Position numbers and translations under genes: made by a program. Of a stretch of DNA of 38,960 bases, positions 8,602 to 16,977 are shown in pieces; positions within the stretch are counted from its first letter, which is position 1; the number at the start of each line of letters is the position of its first letter. The stretch covers positions 1 to 38,960 of the forward strand of contig JADFZF010000007.1 of the NCBI GenBank assembly GCA_015232645.1, given 5' to 3'. Below the pieces are notes generated by a model that did not search any database, was not told the DNA's origin, and worked only from the letters and a program-made list of their open reading frames with translations. The stretch is from Magnetococcales bacterium (lineage in GTDB: Bacteria > Pseudomonadota > Magnetococcia > Magnetococcales > UBA8363).

Positions 8602-9573
8602 ATGAAACGTTTTTGCAGTCCGCTCCTGTCAGGTTTGGTGGCGTTGTTGACCTTTCCCGCTCTGGTCCAGGCTGAACCCGCTGCCCGCATCGGTGACTGG
8701 ACCCTCGATCTGGCCAAGGTGGATGCCATGCTGACAGGACAGATTCATGAGCTCAGAGTGGAAAAAATTGAATCCGAGGTGTTGGACCATCTGTTGGAAC
8801 TGGAAGCCAAGGCCAATAAGATTCCCAAGGATCAAGTCGAAGACAAAATGTCGGCCAAATACCTCACCCCGGTCACGGAAGAGCAAATCAAACAATTCAT
8901 GGAATCCAACAAGGAAAAAATTCCCGTCAAGGAGACTGGCATCAAGGAAAAAATCAAAACCTTCCTGGAAAATCAAGCTCGCAACAACGCCAAGACCAAA
9001 TACCATGAAGAAATCGCCGAAAAATACAAGGTTGAAATCCTCCTCGAAGAGCCACGCTACACCCTGACGGGTCCCCAGGACCTCACGCGTGGTCTGGCCC
9101 AGGCCCCGATCACCATTACCGAATTTTCCGATTTCGAATGCCCCTATTGTCGCAAGGAACAAGCGGTATTGGGGCAACTGAAGAGTACCTACGGCGACAA
9201 ATTACGTTTCGTCTTCCGCCACTATCCCCTTCCATTCCACAAACATGCCCCCAAAGCTTCGGAGGCATCCATGTGCGCTCACGAGCAGGACAAATTTTGG
9301 CAGTACCATGACGCCCTGTTCACCGATTCGCAATCCATCGCCGAGGAAGGGCTGAAGGAATTGGCCAAAAAGCAGGGCCTTGATGAGGCCAAATTTGACG
9401 AATGCTTGAAAAGTGGCCGTCACACCGCTCGCATCGCCGCCGATACCGCCGAAGGAAAACAGCTGGGAATTACTGGAACTCCAACATTTTTTGTCAATGG
9501 CTTCAAAATGGTCGGTGCCATTCCTCTGAACAACTTCAAAGAGGTCATTGACAGAGAGCTTAAAGTAAAATGA
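8602..9573 (+). CDS. Periplasmic DsbA/DsbG-like thioredoxin-fold protein with helical N-terminal domain
   Basis: The 323-residue protein has a Sec signal peptide (residues 1-24, cleavage probably after VQA). Residues about 30-150 are charged and helical, resembling the N-terminal part of SurA-type chaperones. Residues about 155-323 form a DsbA-family thioredoxin domain. The active site is FECPYC (Cys180, Cys183) and the cis-proline loop is GTPTFF. The inserted helical domain includes the family's FWQYHDALF segment. It should act as a periplasmic thiol-disulfide oxidoreductase; CPYC is found in both oxidases and isomerases. No dsbB or dsbD is visible nearby. AAGGA lies upstream of the ATG. The helical part could bind unfolded clients or mediate dimerisation. 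Confidence 0.85.
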   Translation: MKRFCSPLLSGLVALLTFPALVQAEPAARIGDWTLDLAKVDAMLTGQIHELRVEKIESEVLDHLLELEAKANKIPKDQVEDKMSAKYLTPVTEEQIKQFMESNKEKIPVKETGIKEKIKTFLENQARNNAKTKYHEEIAEKYKVEILLEEPRYTLTGPQDLTRGLAQAPITITEFSDFECPYCRKEQAVLGQLKSTYGDKLRFVFRHYPLPFHKHAPKASEASMCAHEQDKFWQYHDALFTDSQSIAEEGLKELAKKQGLDEAKFDECLKSGRHTARIAADTAEGKQLGITGTPTFFVNGFKMVGAIPLNNFKEVIDRELKVK

Positions 9574-9632
9574 TAATGGTTTTCCAAATCAATAGCTGAT
9601 CCTCCAATTCAACCGGAAAAGGATTTTATACC

Positions 9633-10367
9633 ATGTGTATTGATCATGTGTCGCGTCGTCATGTCCTTGCAGGGGTCGCCACGGGTCTTGCTGCCCTCGT
9701 TTTGCCCAGGCTGCCATGGGCCAACGAGCCGCAGCATGGCCAAGGAGCAGCTACTCAACCTGCCGCTCATTCAGCCCCTGCCGTATCCGCCGATCAAGCA
9801 TTACAATGGCTCAAGGAAGGAAACAAACGCTTTCTCGATGGCAAGGCGGAACGTCCCAATCTGTCCCCTGATCGAATCGCCGACACCTTCGCCAATGGTC
9901 AACATCCCTTTGCCACCATCATCTCCTGCTCCGATTCCCGGGTACCGGTAGAACACGTTTTTGATCGCGGCATCGGTGATCTGTTCGTCATTCGCGTCGC
10001 CGGTAACGTCGTCCACACCGATGAAACCGGAACGACCGAATACGGCGCCGGCCATTTGAATACACCATTGGTTGTGGTCATGGGACATACCAAATGCGGT
10101 GCCGTCACCGCCGTGGTCAAAGGCGACAAGGTCGGAGGAAGCATTCCCAAACTAGTGGATCGTATCGTTCCGGCCGCCGAAAAATCCAAAGCCAAAGGCC
10201 TCAAAGGCGATGAATTGATTCTCGACGCCATTCGCGAAAATGTCCGCCAGGCCATTCAAGATTTGAACTCCGGCAGTGAAGAACTGCAACATCTGAGCAA
10301 AGAAGGAAAAATTAAAATCATCGGCGCCATCTATCACGTCGAAAACGGCGTGGTGGAGTGGATCTGA
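9633..10367 (+). CDS. Exported beta-class carbonic anhydrase
   Basis: This enzyme reversibly hydrates CO2 to bicarbonate. Zinc ligands of the beta class are visible: Cys99 in SCSDSRV with its Asp101/Arg103 dyad, and His152 and Cys155 in GHTKCGAV. Length after the leader is normal. The N-terminus (VSRRHVLAGVATGLAALVLP) is a twin-arginine-type signal peptide ending near PWA-NEP, so the enzyme probably folds with zinc in the cytoplasm and is exported to the periplasm by Tat. Most beta enzymes are cytoplasmic, but exported versions with such leaders are common in proteobacteria. It follows the thioredoxin-fold gene by 59 nt on the same strand. Its role would be periplasmic CO2/bicarbonate balance. 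Confidence 0.93.
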   Translation: MCIDHVSRRHVLAGVATGLAALVLPRLPWANEPQHGQGAATQPAAHSAPAVSADQALQWLKEGNKRFLDGKAERPNLSPDRIADTFANGQHPFATIISCSDSRVPVEHVFDRGIGDLFVIRVAGNVVHTDETGTTEYGAGHLNTPLVVVMGHTKCGAVTAVVKGDKVGGSIPKLVDRIVPAAEKSKAKGLKGDELILDAIRENVRQAIQDLNSGSEELQHLSKEGKIKIIGAIYHVENGVVEWI

Positions 10368-10505
10368 TTGACAATTGGACTGTTGCTTCATTCCATACAG
10401 AAGATAAGCCCCAGGATGCACGTCTGTTGGCAATCCTTGCGATCCACCACGGGCTCCCGGGGCATCCGCCATAATCAAAGCCATTGGACTTCGCCCCAAA
10501 CCCTG

Positions 10506-10530
10506 CTGGGAAGGGACCATCCCTTCCCAG
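10506..10530. repeat. Perfect 11-bp hairpin repeat
   Basis: CTGGGAAGGGA and TCCCTTCCCAG form a perfect 11-bp stem with a 3-nt loop (CCA). The core CTGGGAAG...CTTCCCAG and the following ACCC are shared with the hairpin at 3088-3113. It lies 139 nt after the carbonic anhydrase stop and could end that transcript, though no T-run follows. A genome-wide repetitive extragenic element is the alternative. Confidence 0.6.
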
Positions 10531-10735
10531 ACCCATGAATGGTCCGCCCCGAGCGGAGCCAGGAATTAATCTCAAGTTTCTCAAGTTGTGGAAAGGTGCT
10601 GGCACCCTGGGCCGTTTCTCCTCATCGCGTCATCAGCCAGCTCCTGAAAGAATGCTTTCCGCCTGCTTGATGTCACCCCGTGAGTCTACGCAGATGCTTT
10701 CGCTGCAGACCGATCCGTTTCCAATAACAGTTTCT

Positions 10736-10771
10736 GCAACCATTCCGAACCGGGGGGATCGGAATGGTTGC
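10736..10771. terminator. Perfect 13-bp inverted repeat abutting trpA
   Basis: GCAACCATTCCGA pairs perfectly with TCGGAATGGTTGC across a 10-nt G-rich loop. It begins 8 nt past the trpA stop codon. Location suggests a 3' terminator or exonuclease barrier for the trpBA mRNA. There is no U-tract on the minus-strand side, so an intrinsic terminator is not certain. Confidence 0.45.
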
Positions 10772-10778
10772 CAATTTG

Positions 10779-11564
10779 TTACATTAATCCGGCAAAAAAT
10801 TGCCCAACCGCATCTGCCCCCTGAGCCACATGAATCTCAATGGCAGCCGTTCCGACCACGGCAATCTCAACTTGACCTTGCAGGCTGACGATATCATCCC
10901 GAGAACGAACGCCAAACCCAAGGGCCAAAGGAACGTGAGTGGCCGCACGACAACGGGTCAAAAACTCCATCAGGGCAGGGTCGAATTGAGTACGTTGCCC
11001 AGTCACCCCGCGCCGGGCGACACAATAGACCAAGCCGGAAGCCTCCCGTCCCAGCAGATGTAGGCGAGCATCGGGAGTCGTCGGGGTGAACAAACGGATC
11101 CAGTCCAAATGCCCCTGACCATAGTGACGACACCAGTGCAACGCCGGCCCCGCTTCTTCCAATGGCAGATCGGGAACAATCAATCCCTGGACACCCATAT
11201 CGGCAACATGTTTGATAAAAGCTTCCATCCCCCGAGCCATGATAATATTGGTGTAGGTCATGATCAGGATGGGGATCGGATAACGCAGTACACTCTCGGC
11301 GATGAAGCGTAGTCCTTCCTCCACCCGAAACCCTCGTTCGATGGATTCCTGATTGGCCCGGGCGATGATCGGACCATCGGCAATGGGCTCGGAAAAAGGA
11401 ATTTGCAATTCGATCATGTGAACCCCGGCATCTACCATCCGGTCCATGACCAGACGATTCTCCTCCAGGGAAGGATACCCCAGAACCAAGTGCGACATGA
11501 TCTGCATGGAATCGGCTTTGTTGCGAATCCGGGTTTCGAGGGAACTGGAAAAAACAGTGTTCAT
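10779..11564 (-). CDS. trpA: Tryptophan synthase alpha chain
   Basis: The alpha subunit cleaves indole-3-glycerol phosphate to indole and glyceraldehyde-3-phosphate and passes indole to TrpB. The 261-residue protein starts at 11564 (MNTVFSSSLETRI), whose ATG overlaps the trpB stop by 4 nt (ATGA). The catalytic pair is present with correct spacing, Glu52 and Asp63, in IELQIPFSEPIADGP. The sequence around it departs from the usual ELGxPFSDPxADGP, with Gln for Gly and Glu for Asp. The loop RRGVTGQR replaces the usual GVTGA(R/E), and the phosphate-site motif is LGFGVRS...VVGTA. It is thus a divergent but apparently intact alpha chain. trpB and trpA are alone here, without trpF or other pathway genes. 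Confidence 0.92.
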   Translation of the reverse strand: MNTVFSSSLETRIRNKADSMQIMSHLVLGYPSLEENRLVMDRMVDAGVHMIELQIPFSEPIADGPIIARANQESIERGFRVEEGLRFIAESVLRYPIPILIMTYTNIIMARGMEAFIKHVADMGVQGLIVPDLPLEEAGPALHWCRHYGQGHLDWIRLFTPTTPDARLHLLGREASGLVYCVARRGVTGQRTQFDPALMEFLTRCRAATHVPLALGFGVRSRDDIVSLQGQVEIAVVGTAAIEIHVAQGADAVGQFFAGLM

Positions 11565-12826
11565 GGCTCGGACGTCCTGGCAGGTGGCAAACAATTGACT
11601 GGGCGATTTTGATATTGCCGGGCCTTATCCAAAATGAACGATCGCCATCCCGGATCGTCCAGGGCATCGGCGATGGTGAAGATATCCTTGTCGCCCCGAC
11701 CGGACAGGTTGATGATGACGATGGCCTCCCTGGGCAGGCTCGGCATTTCCGCAAAGGCCCTGGCTACGGCATGCGCGGACTCCAAAGCCCCTATCAATCC
11801 CTCATGACGCATGAGCATTTTGATGGCGGCAATCACCTCACGGTCATCCGCCGCTTCGAACCGGACACGACCAGTGGCATGCAAGTGGGCAAGAATGGGT
11901 GAAACCCCGACATAGTCAAGACCCGCTGCCACCGAGTGGGTTTCACGCATTTGGCCATCATCGTCCTGGAGAAACAAGGTGCGATAGCCGTGAGCGATCC
12001 CCTGACGACCATCGCCGGAGGCCAGACGGGAAGCATGACGACCCGATGCGATCCCTTCACCCGCCGCTTCCACGCCGACCAGCTCTACTTGAGGATCATC
12101 CAAGAATCCTTGGAAAATCCCCATGGCGTTGGAGCCACCACCGACGCAGGCGTAAACCCGTTGCGGCAGGGATCCCACTTGTTCAAGAATCTGCCTCCTT
12201 GCCTCGACGCCAATGATGGATTGAAACCATGAGACCATTTCCGGAAAAGGGTGCGCCCCGCAAGCGGTACCCAGGACATAGTGGGTTTCGTCCATGCTGC
12301 CGACCCAGTCGCGCAGGGCTTCGTTGATGGCATCCTTGAGAATGGCGGAACCCGATGTGACAGGAACGACCGTCGCCCCTAATTGTTGCATCCAGAAGAC
12401 ATTGGGACGTTGGCGCTCCACATCCTTAGCCCCCATATAGATGACGCATTCGAAGCCCATGCGGGCCGCCATGGTGGCAGTGGCTACGCCATGCTGACCC
12501 GCCCCCGTTTCGGCGATCACCCGTTTTTTCCCCATACGCCGCACCAGCAACCCCTGCCCCATGACATTGTTGGCCTTGTGGGCGCCGGTTTGATTCAAAT
12601 CTTCTCGTTTGATATAGATTCGCCGACCAAAGTGGGCTGAAAGATTCTCTGCAAAGGTCAACGGGGTCGGCCGACCAGAATAATTCTCCATGACATGCAG
12701 ATAATCCTGCCAGAAACCAGGATCATTACGGGCCTGTTCGTAGGCTTCGGTCAGACGGCGAAAAGTCTCATGGAGGATTTCTGGTATATAGGCGCCGCCA
12801 AAGGTGCCAAAATAGCCTTTTTTCAT
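11561..12826 (-). CDS. trpB: Tryptophan synthase beta chain
   Basis: This PLP enzyme condenses indole with serine to give tryptophan. The 421-residue protein shows the PLP lysine in GAHKANN (His83-Lys84), the catalytic glutamate in AETGAGQHG (Glu106) and the phosphate-binding glycine loop VGGGSNAMG, all typical of the TrpB1 type that pairs with TrpA. I prefer the ATG at 12826 (MKKGYFGTFG); an in-frame TTG two codons upstream (12832) is possible. The C-terminus extends about 20 residues past the usual ISGRGDKD end. It is coupled to trpA by a 4-nt overlap. No tandem Trp-codon leader is seen upstream, so attenuation by a leader peptide is not supported. Confidence 0.96.
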   Translation of the reverse strand: MKKGYFGTFGGAYIPEILHETFRRLTEAYEQARNDPGFWQDYLHVMENYSGRPTPLTFAENLSAHFGRRIYIKREDLNQTGAHKANNVMGQGLLVRRMGKKRVIAETGAGQHGVATATMAARMGFECVIYMGAKDVERQRPNVFWMQQLGATVVPVTSGSAILKDAINEALRDWVGSMDETHYVLGTACGAHPFPEMVSWFQSIIGVEARRQILEQVGSLPQRVYACVGGGSNAMGIFQGFLDDPQVELVGVEAAGEGIASGRHASRLASGDGRQGIAHGYRTLFLQDDDGQMRETHSVAAGLDYVGVSPILAHLHATGRVRFEAADDREVIAAIKMLMRHEGLIGALESAHAVARAFAEMPSLPREAIVIINLSGRGDKDIFTIADALDDPGWRSFILDKARQYQNRPVNCLPPARTSEP

Positions 12827-13145
12827 CGTCAACCCCAGGTAGATGAATCAAAAATAAGGGCGACTATAGCCTCTTGCGGGACCTTCGTGAAAGAGCCGAC
12901 TGAAAAAAATCCAAAAAATCTGGTCCCCTCGCCAATCATGGATCCATCCTTTGATTCCCGGTCAGGAGGAGAGCGAAAATAAACCTGACAAAACCAATCG
13001 AACGAATCGGAAAAAAAGCCGCCATCGGTCACCTCGTGTGGTATATTCAACCCGCTGCCTTCCACCCCGAGGGCCATGGTCAGCCCAATCTTAGACCCGA
13101 AACGACAGGGTTTCCCAGTCAGGTCTTTATGGATGGAATCACGGT
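12827..13145. other. Divergent intergenic region, trpB / AGCS symporter
   Basis: The 319-nt spacer holds the promoters of both flanking genes. On the minus strand TATAGT (about 12873-12878) is a plausible -10 for trpBA, without a convincing -35. A 116-codon minus-strand frame crosses the whole spacer but also runs into the symporter start, and has no family features. No Trp-rich leader peptide or clear operator was found. Confidence 0.4.
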
Positions 13146-14477
13146 ATGGATGCAATTGCCGAATGGATTTGGAATCCACTGCTCAGCTTGGTTTATATCG
13201 AAACGGGCATACTCTTTTTACTTATTACCCGGGGACTTTCCCTGCGTAAACCGATTGCCGTTTTCCGCCGGATCAGGAGCGATGAACCCAGGTCCGGCAC
13301 CAAGGAACACCATATTTCCCATATGCATGCCCTGAGTGCCACCCTGGCTGCCAGTGTCGGCGTCGGCAACCTCGCTGGAGTTGGAACTGCCATACACCTG
13401 GGGGGACCAGGAGCCATGTTCTGGCTTTGGATCTCAGCCCTTGTCGGCGGCTCGTTTCAAATGTGCTCCACCTACCTGGCGGTACGCCACGGACCCAAAA
13501 ATCCCGATTCCATTCACTTTGCCACCCCCATGTCCTACATGGTCAAGTTTCTCGGCCATTCCTGGCCCATGCTGGCACCCTCGCTCGCGGGACTGATCCT
13601 GTTTTATGGCATGGTCAGTGCCAACCTGATCCAGGCCAATTCAGTCTCCCGAGCCTTGGCCAAAGAATGGGGCTCTTCCGATATACTGGTGGCCATAACC
13701 CTTTTTATCGCCGTCGCGGCCGTGATTATCGGCGGCGTCAAATCGATCGTCCGTTTCAGCGCCGTCATTGCACCGTGGATCATCGCCCTTTTCGTAACGA
13801 GCGGTCTCGTGATCCTCGTGCGCCACCCATTGGCCACGATCCATGCGATCCAAATGATTTTTCAGGCCGCCTTTCATCCCTATGCCATCGGTGGCGGCCT
13901 GGCGGGGTATACCGTCATGCAGGGGATGCAATTTGGCGTGGTACGCGGAGTATTTTCCCACTTTTCCGGTTTGGGAATCGCGCCCTTCTTCCAAAGCGCC
14001 AACGACGATCACCCGGCCATCGGCGCCTATATGGCCGCTCTGGTACCTCTGCTCGATTCCCTGGTCGTCTGCTCGATCACCGGACTGGTCATTTTGAGTG
14101 TCGGTGATTGGCAACAGTTCACCGGCGCCTATCTGACCGCTACCGCTTTCCAAACCGGCCTGGGAGACATCGGTCGCTGGATCATTTTTCTCTGCATGGG
14201 GGTGTTCGCCTATACCACCATCATCGGTTGGGCCCACTTCTCCGAACGCTGTTACCACTATCTGGGTGGACGCCGGCACATCGCTTTTCGTTGGGTCTTT
14301 GCCGGCGTCACCTTTTGTGGTCCCTTCATGCCGGTGGAACCCATCTGGTCCATGGCCGATATCGTCATCGGCCTGATGATCGTCACCCATCTGTTTCCCA
14401 TGACCTACATCGTTATCAGAACCTTGCCAGAAATGCTCGCCGATCTGATTCGACCTCTCTCCCGTCGATTATCCTGA
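13146..14477 (+). CDS. AGCS-family sodium:amino-acid symporter
   Basis: The 443-residue inner-membrane protein has about ten to eleven hydrophobic helices. It carries the signature of the alanine/glycine:cation symporter family near residues 68-100 (SVGVGNLAGVGTAIHLGGPG, then FWLWISALVGGSFQMCSTYLA). Members move alanine or glycine with Na+. The second family landmark, normally RGLFSNEAGxGSAP, reads RGVFSHFSGLGIAP here, so the NEAG core has been replaced; substrate or ion coupling may differ. The protein length is usual for the family. It is followed 44 nt later by two sugar transferases on the same strand, an unusual neighbourhood. The ATG at 13146 has a weak purine-rich ribosome site. Confidence 0.9.
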   Translation: MDAIAEWIWNPLLSLVYIETGILFLLITRGLSLRKPIAVFRRIRSDEPRSGTKEHHISHMHALSATLAASVGVGNLAGVGTAIHLGGPGAMFWLWISALVGGSFQMCSTYLAVRHGPKNPDSIHFATPMSYMVKFLGHSWPMLAPSLAGLILFYGMVSANLIQANSVSRALAKEWGSSDILVAITLFIAVAAVIIGGVKSIVRFSAVIAPWIIALFVTSGLVILVRHPLATIHAIQMIFQAAFHPYAIGGGLAGYTVMQGMQFGVVRGVFSHFSGLGIAPFFQSANDDHPAIGAYMAALVPLLDSLVVCSITGLVILSVGDWQQFTGAYLTATAFQTGLGDIGRWIIFLCMGVFAYTTIIGWAHFSERCYHYLGGRRHIAFRWVFAGVTFCGPFMPVEPIWSMADIVIGLMIVTHLFPMTYIVIRTLPEMLADLIRPLSRRLS

Positions 14478-14521
14478 ATAAAGATACGGCAAACCAACCA
14501 TTTCAGGTAGTTGAATCCACT

Positions 14522-15733
14522 ATGGAAGACCTGCTTTTCTTATGCCACCGCATCCCCTATCCCCCCAACAAGGGAGACAAGGTACGATCGTATCATCTGT
14601 TGCGTTTTCTGAGCCGATATTACCGGGTTCACGTCGGGGCGTTCATCGACAACCCGACCGACTGGGACCATGCGAAAATCCTGCAGCAACTCTGCACCGG
14701 CGAAACCTACTGGGCAGGAATCCGTCCGAAAATGGCCAAATTACTGGCCCTCCGTGGTTTTTTGGGCTGCCAATCGCTGACCTATCATTATTATGCCCAT
14801 GGGGGTATGCAGCGGTGGGTCGATGGACTGATGGAACGATTGAAAATTCCCCGTATTCTGGTCTATTCCGCCGCCCCCAGCCGGTTCGTTCTAAAACCAT
14901 GGCCGCATCAGCCACGGCGAGTGATCGATTTTGTCGATGTGGATTCGGAAAAATGGTCCGCCTATGCCCAAGTCAGCCGCGGTTTCATGAACGCCGTTCA
15001 TGCGCGTGAGGCCAGAACCCTCCAGGCCTGGGAACGCACCATCGCCAGCCATTTTGACGCCTCGCTCTTTGTCAGCGCCGCCGAAGCGGAATTGTTTCAA
15101 CACCTGGCCCCAGAAGCGGCTGACCGGATCGGCTATTGGGAAAATGGGGTCGACAGCGTTTTTTTCAACCCCCAGGAAAGCTTTCCCAACCCCTACGGTC
15201 CCGGAGAGACGCTCGTCTTTACCGGAGCCATGGATTACCTGCCCAACGTACAAGGGATCATCTGGTTCGCCGAACGTATCTTCGGCATGATCAGACATAA
15301 ATCACCCTCCACCCGTTTGGCCATCGTCGGCGCCCGACCCCATGGATCCGTCAGACGCCTCGCCAAGCAGGAGGGGATCGAAGTGGTCGGAGCGGTGGAC
15401 GACATTCGACCTTATCTGGCCCATGCCCGGGTGGCGATCGCACCACTGACCATCGCCCGAGGCATTCAAAACAAAGTCCTCGAAGCCATGGCCATGGGAA
15501 AACCCGTCATCGCTACCCCTCACGCCATGGAAGGAATCCGCTACCAGACCCAACTCCACCACTGGGTCACCGACAAACCCGAACTGTTTGCCCATTATGC
15601 ACTCAAGCTGCTGGATCCCAAGGATGGCTTCAAACGGGCCCAGGACTATGGCCAGATCGGCAGAGACTTCGTCCTGGAAAATTATCAATGGGAAACCAAC
15701 CTGCATAAAGTGCTGGAAATTCTGGAAGCCTGA
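14522..15733 (+). CDS. Sugar transferase, exosortase/PEP-CTERM-associated type (TIGR03087-like)
   Basis: The 403-residue GT-B glycosyltransferase opens with FLCHRIPYPPNKGDKVRSYH, the hallmark of the TIGR03087 family ('sugar transferase, PEP-CTERM/EpsH1 system associated'). The C-terminal half has the GT4-like donor-site region (FTGAMDYLPNVQGI, then KVLEAMAMGKPVIATP). I start at the ATG at 14522; the frame is open far upstream but that part lies inside the symporter gene. It ends 4 nt before the next transferase, so the pair is one operon. Members of this family sit in exopolysaccharide loci that accompany exosortase. No exosortase or PEP-CTERM protein occurs in this window, so the rest of the locus may lie elsewhere. 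Cytoplasmic or membrane-associated. Confidence 0.88.
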   Translation: MEDLLFLCHRIPYPPNKGDKVRSYHLLRFLSRYYRVHVGAFIDNPTDWDHAKILQQLCTGETYWAGIRPKMAKLLALRGFLGCQSLTYHYYAHGGMQRWVDGLMERLKIPRILVYSAAPSRFVLKPWPHQPRRVIDFVDVDSEKWSAYAQVSRGFMNAVHAREARTLQAWERTIASHFDASLFVSAAEAELFQHLAPEAADRIGYWENGVDSVFFNPQESFPNPYGPGETLVFTGAMDYLPNVQGIIWFAERIFGMIRHKSPSTRLAIVGARPHGSVRRLAKQEGIEVVGAVDDIRPYLAHARVAIAPLTIARGIQNKVLEAMAMGKPVIATPHAMEGIRYQTQLHHWVTDKPELFAHYALKLLDPKDGFKRAQDYGQIGRDFVLENYQWETNLHKVLEILEA

Positions 15734-15737
15734 GGAT

Positions 15738-16868
15738 ATGCGTATCGTCCATCTGCTCTACAGTCTGGATGTGGGTGGCCTGGAATCGGTGCTGGTTTCT
15801 CTGATCAATCACCTCCCCTGGGACCGTTTTGAGCATCATGTCATTGCCCTCACCCGTTGCGGCCAGTTGAAAAATCGCATCCAACGTTCCGACGTCCATT
15901 TTTATGATTTGGAAAAACAACACGGCAAGGATTGGTGGGTCTGGTTCAGATTATGGAAACTATTGCGGCAGATCAGGCCCGACCTGATCCATTCCTTCAA
16001 CATTGCCACCCTCGAAGGGGCTGTTTCTGCCTTTTTTGCCGGTCGCCCCGTGGTTGTCCATGCGGAACACGGACGTGACAGCTATGATCCCAAGGGAGAA
16101 AATCGGACCTACATCCTTTTGCGCCGAATACTCAATCCCTTGGTGGACACTTTCATATGCGTTTCCCGTGATCTCCATTCCTGGCTGCGGGAACGCGTTC
16201 ATATTCCCGAAAGGAAAATTCGTCTGATCGTCAATGGGATCGATACGCAGCATTTCGCTCCTGGAAGCAAAACTCTCCCTCCTCGCCCCGGTTTTGCCGA
16301 TGAAGCGCATTTTATTATCGGTACCGTCGGTCGGCTATGGCCGATCAAGGACCAGGCCAACCTGATTCGGGCCCTGGCGCTAATGGGCGAACGCGATCCG
16401 CTGGCCTTGAACCGTTCTCGGGTCGTATTGCTGGGAGATGGTCCGCAGCGACGGGAATTGGAACAACTGGCCCAAAACCTCGGAGTGTTCGACCAACTAT
16501 GGATCACCGGTTGGCGCGACGATGTGGCGCAATTGTTGCATTGTTTTGATCTGTTTGTACTGCCTTCCCAGGCGGAAGGGACACCGTTGACGATCCTCGA
16601 AGCCATGGCCAGCGGGCTGCCGGTGGTGGCAACCAACGTTGGCGGTGTGGCGGACGTGATTCAGGATGAAAAAACGGGAACTCTTGTGCCCCCCCAGGAT
16701 TCGGAAGCTCTGATGGAAGCAATCCTCCGTCACCTTCACAACCCGCACTGGTCACGGCAACTGGGTACAGCCGCAAGGCAACAGGTGCAGACCCGCCACT
16801 CGCTGACCGCCATGGTGGAAAGTTATCGTATTCTGTTCCTGAACCGTTTGTTACAAAAGACAGAATAG
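15738..16868 (+). CDS. GT4 sugar transferase, exosortase/PEP-CTERM-associated type (TIGR03088-like)
   Basis: The 376-residue GT-B protein starts MRIVHLLYSLDVGGLESVL at 15738, with TGAGGAT upstream overlapping the previous stop. The first half carries the acceptor domain; the donor half has GTVGRLWPIKDQ, LLGDGPQRRELE and the E-x7-E region PSQAEGTPLTILEAMASGLP of GT4 retaining transferases. The opening motif and neighbour match the TIGR03088 family, which routinely accompanies TIGR03087 in exosortase-linked polysaccharide loci. It should transfer a sugar from a nucleotide donor to a lipid-linked or glycan acceptor; donor identity cannot be told. An in-frame extension upstream to 15588 is inside the preceding gene and is rejected. 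Confidence 0.88.
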   Translation: MRIVHLLYSLDVGGLESVLVSLINHLPWDRFEHHVIALTRCGQLKNRIQRSDVHFYDLEKQHGKDWWVWFRLWKLLRQIRPDLIHSFNIATLEGAVSAFFAGRPVVVHAEHGRDSYDPKGENRTYILLRRILNPLVDTFICVSRDLHSWLRERVHIPERKIRLIVNGIDTQHFAPGSKTLPPRPGFADEAHFIIGTVGRLWPIKDQANLIRALALMGERDPLALNRSRVVLLGDGPQRRELEQLAQNLGVFDQLWITGWRDDVAQLLHCFDLFVLPSQAEGTPLTILEAMASGLPVVATNVGGVADVIQDEKTGTLVPPQDSEALMEAILRHLHNPHWSRQLGTAARQQVQTRHSLTAMVESYRILFLNRLLQKTE

Positions 16869-16977
16869 ATTACAATTCTTCTTTTGATTTTTTCTTGTGG
16901 AACGTGTACCCTCATGATAGGCGTTGACGGCAGGTTGGCGTTTTTGAAATCGCGCATGGAGTTAAGGACGATCAGCC

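Larger units (their letters stand above)
10368..10778. other. Convergent intergenic region between carbonic anhydrase and trpA
   Basis: The 411-nt spacer between two 3' ends holds the strong hairpin repeat at 10506-10530 and a second perfect inverted repeat at 10736-10771. Open frames across 10380-10700 look like noise: low-complexity translations, no start with a ribosome site and no recognisable motif. No RNA gene was recognised. Confidence 0.5.

Noticed and set aside
12827-13000. Tryptophan leader-peptide attenuator for trpBA
   Set aside because: No short frame with tandem Trp codons and no alternative hairpin pair were seen upstream of trpB.
12829-13179. 116-codon minus-strand frame between trpB and the symporter
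   Set aside because: It overlaps both flanking starts, has no ribosome site or motif and would displace both promoters.
14108-14521. Long N-terminal extension of the first sugar transferase
   Set aside because: The open frame lies inside the symporter gene; the family start motif begins at the ATG at 14522.
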